Below the pieces are notes generated by a model. It saw nothing but the letters and a program-made list of their open reading frames with translations. It was not told where the DNA came from and ran no database searches. This document shows positions 5,473-6,437 of a stretch of 6,437 bases of DNA, one piece after another. The stretch's first letter is position 1; each line of letters opens with the position of its first letter. A program made the translations under genes and the position numbers. The DNA is from Candidatus Hydrothermarchaeota archaeon. GTDB taxonomy: Archaea > Hydrothermarchaeota > Hydrothermarchaeia > Hydrothermarchaeales > BMS3B. The DNA is taken from NCBI GenBank assembly GCA_015521945.1, contig WANG01000168.1, positions 1-6,437 of the forward strand, given 5' to 3'.

Positions 5473-6437
5473 TCAATCACCCCGGTAGCCCTGGCAGCCT
5501 TCTCAGCCACCTCTCTGCTCAGGTTCACGTGCTCAATAATAGTGTACCTCTCGGGCTTGACCTTCCTTGCCTCCAGCAGAGCCTGAACCACCTCCTCATC
5601 CCTCACCCCCAGCTCACCGGCGCACACCGGAGCGCCTGCCTGCCTGAGCGCCCTCCTTATCTCCCACCACTCACCCCCGTGCAGGTACATGGCGATTATG
5701 CTCCCCACCCCCACCTGCTCCCCGTGGAGAGCCGGCTTCTCCGCAAGCCTGTCAAGGGCGTGGCTGAACTTGTGCTCCGCACCGCTTCCCGGGCGTGAGC
5801 TTCCGGCTATGCTCATGGCAACCCCGCAGGAGATGAGAGCCTTGACCAGCCTGCGCACCCCCTTAACGGTGTGCGCCTCCCCGCAGGAGCGCAGGGCTAT
5901 CCTGGCGCTCATCCTGGAGAGGGCGATGGAGTACTCGCTGACCTCCTCACCCAGCACCCTGTGCGCCAGCTCCCAGTCCATGGTTGCGGTGAGCTTGGCT
6001 ATCGCATCCCCGAACCCGCTGGCTGTGAGCCTGCGCGGGGCTGATGCGATTACCTTGGTGTCCGCCACTATGCCCAGGGGCGCAACCGCATTCTCGGAAA
6101 CCGCAACCCCGTTGCTCCTGATGGACGCCATGGAGCTGGCGATGCCGTCGTGGCTCGCGGCTGTGGGTATGCTCACGAACTCCAGCCCGAGGATGTGTGC
6201 CGCAAGCTTGGCAACGTCAATTACCTTTCCCCCGCCCACCCCAACAAGGAAGCTCGCTCCAGCCTCCTTCGCCCTGCCCACAACCCTCTCCACCTCCTCC
6301 CGGGTAGCGCTCTCAACAGCCACCACCTCGGGCGAGCACTCCTGGATAATCTCAGCCACCCTCTCCCCGGCAACCCTGAGGGTGCTCCTGCCGGTTACGA
6401 GAACGCACCTGCCCCCCAGCCCCAGGCGCTGGATAAA
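5469..6437 (-). CDS. egsA: sn-glycerol-1-phosphate dehydrogenase, 5' end cut by right window edge
   Basis: EgsA reduces dihydroxyacetone phosphate to sn-glycerol-1-phosphate with NAD(P)H. This sets the stereochemistry of archaeal membrane lipids. The frame stays open to the right edge and the extra 26 residues (FIQRLGLGGRCVLVTGRST and on) continue the family's N-terminal nucleotide-binding fold. The GTG at 6359 is therefore an internal Val and not the start. In visible numbering the 322 residues show V-G-G-G-K-V-I-D at 67-74 (dinucleotide binding), I-P-T-A-A-S-H-D-G at 90-98, and probable zinc ligands D144 (SGFGD), H222 (GSGAEHKFSH) and H238 (L-H-G-E-Q). The usual length is about 350, so some tens of N-terminal residues are missing. 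The C-terminus is complete and its TGA overlaps the GTG of the UPF0179 gene. Confidence 0.95.
   Translation of the reverse strand, partial: FIQRLGLGGRCVLVTGRSTLRVAGERVAEIIQECSPEVVAVESATREEVERVVGRAKEAGASFLVGVGGGKVIDVAKLAAHILGLEFVSIPTAASHDGIASSMASIRSNGVAVSENAVAPLGIVADTKVIASAPRRLTASGFGDAIAKLTATMDWELAHRVLGEEVSEYSIALSRMSARIALRSCGEAHTVKGVRRLVKALISCGVAMSIAGSSRPGSGAEHKFSHALDRLAEKPALHGEQVGVGSIIAMYLHGGEWWEIRRALRQAGAPVCAGELGVRDEEVVQALLEARKVKPERYTIIEHVNLSREVAEKAARATGVIE

Noticed and set aside
4188..5586. Plus-strand open frames opposite hisF, UPF0179 and egsA
   Set aside because: They are antisense shadows of conserved genes, with no ribosome binding site or domain likeness, and are incompatible with the clear hisF, UPF0179 and EgsA motifs on the other strand.
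6357..6359. GTG at 6359 as the start of egsA
   Set aside because: The frame continues open to the window edge and the upstream residues (VLVTGRST) match the EgsA nucleotide-binding N-terminus, so the gene is partial and this GTG is an internal Val.
1..6437. CRISPR arrays, tRNA or rRNA genes, insertion sequences, toxin-antitoxin or defence genes
   Set aside because: None is visible on either strand. The window is filled by conserved housekeeping genes with gaps of about 40 nt at most.

Overview
All eleven genes in this window lie on the minus strand. Nine are complete and one is cut at each edge. The organism is an archaeon, most likely a euryarchaeon. The markers are sn-glycerol-1-phosphate dehydrogenase (archaeal lipid stereochemistry), RNA polymerase subunit F/Rpb4, ribosomal protein L21e, an archaeal KsgA/Dim1, the archaeal families DUF655 and UPF0179, and a clear BRE/TATA promoter. 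The DNA is GC-rich with GC-ending codons and GGAGG/GGTGA ribosome binding sites. The gene order L21e-RpoF-DUF655-KsgA-HemK-type methylase is common in euryarchaea. A lineage near Archaeoglobales or Methanosarcinales is plausible, but nothing here fixes it.

Read in the direction of transcription (right to left), the first block is egsA (3' part, running off the right edge), a UPF0179 cysteine-rich protein, and hisF. These sit end to end: a 4-nt GTGA overlap, then a 1-nt gap. They would make the archaeal lipid backbone, an uncharacterised likely metal-binding protein, and the cyclase subunit of imidazole glycerol phosphate synthase.

The second block starts at a strong BRE/TATA element overlapping the hisF stop codon. 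It carries rpl21e, rpoF, a DUF655 protein, ksgA/rsmA, a prmC/HemK2-type methyltransferase and dcd. This is a compact information-processing operon: a 50S protein, an RNA polymerase stalk subunit, a putative nucleic-acid-binding protein, the 16S rRNA dimethylase, a likely release-factor methylase, and a dCTP deaminase. Most junctions are 4-nt ATGA/GTGA/TTGA overlaps, with Shine-Dalgarno sites inside the upstream genes.

The third block follows a 40-nt gap that may hold a weak promoter. It contains a protein with two CBS domains and a ParB/sulfiredoxin-fold domain, coupled by an ATGA overlap to hisE (5' part only, cut by the left edge). Histidine genes therefore lie on both sides of the information operon.

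There is no gene-free stretch over 300 bases; the largest gap is about 40 bases. I see no RNA genes, mobile elements, CRISPR arrays or long repeats. This is essentially a conserved housekeeping region. The points worth a second look are the CBS-ParB protein, the NPPF motif in KsgA, the probable bifunctional dCTP deaminase, and the unassigned UPF0179 and DUF655 proteins.
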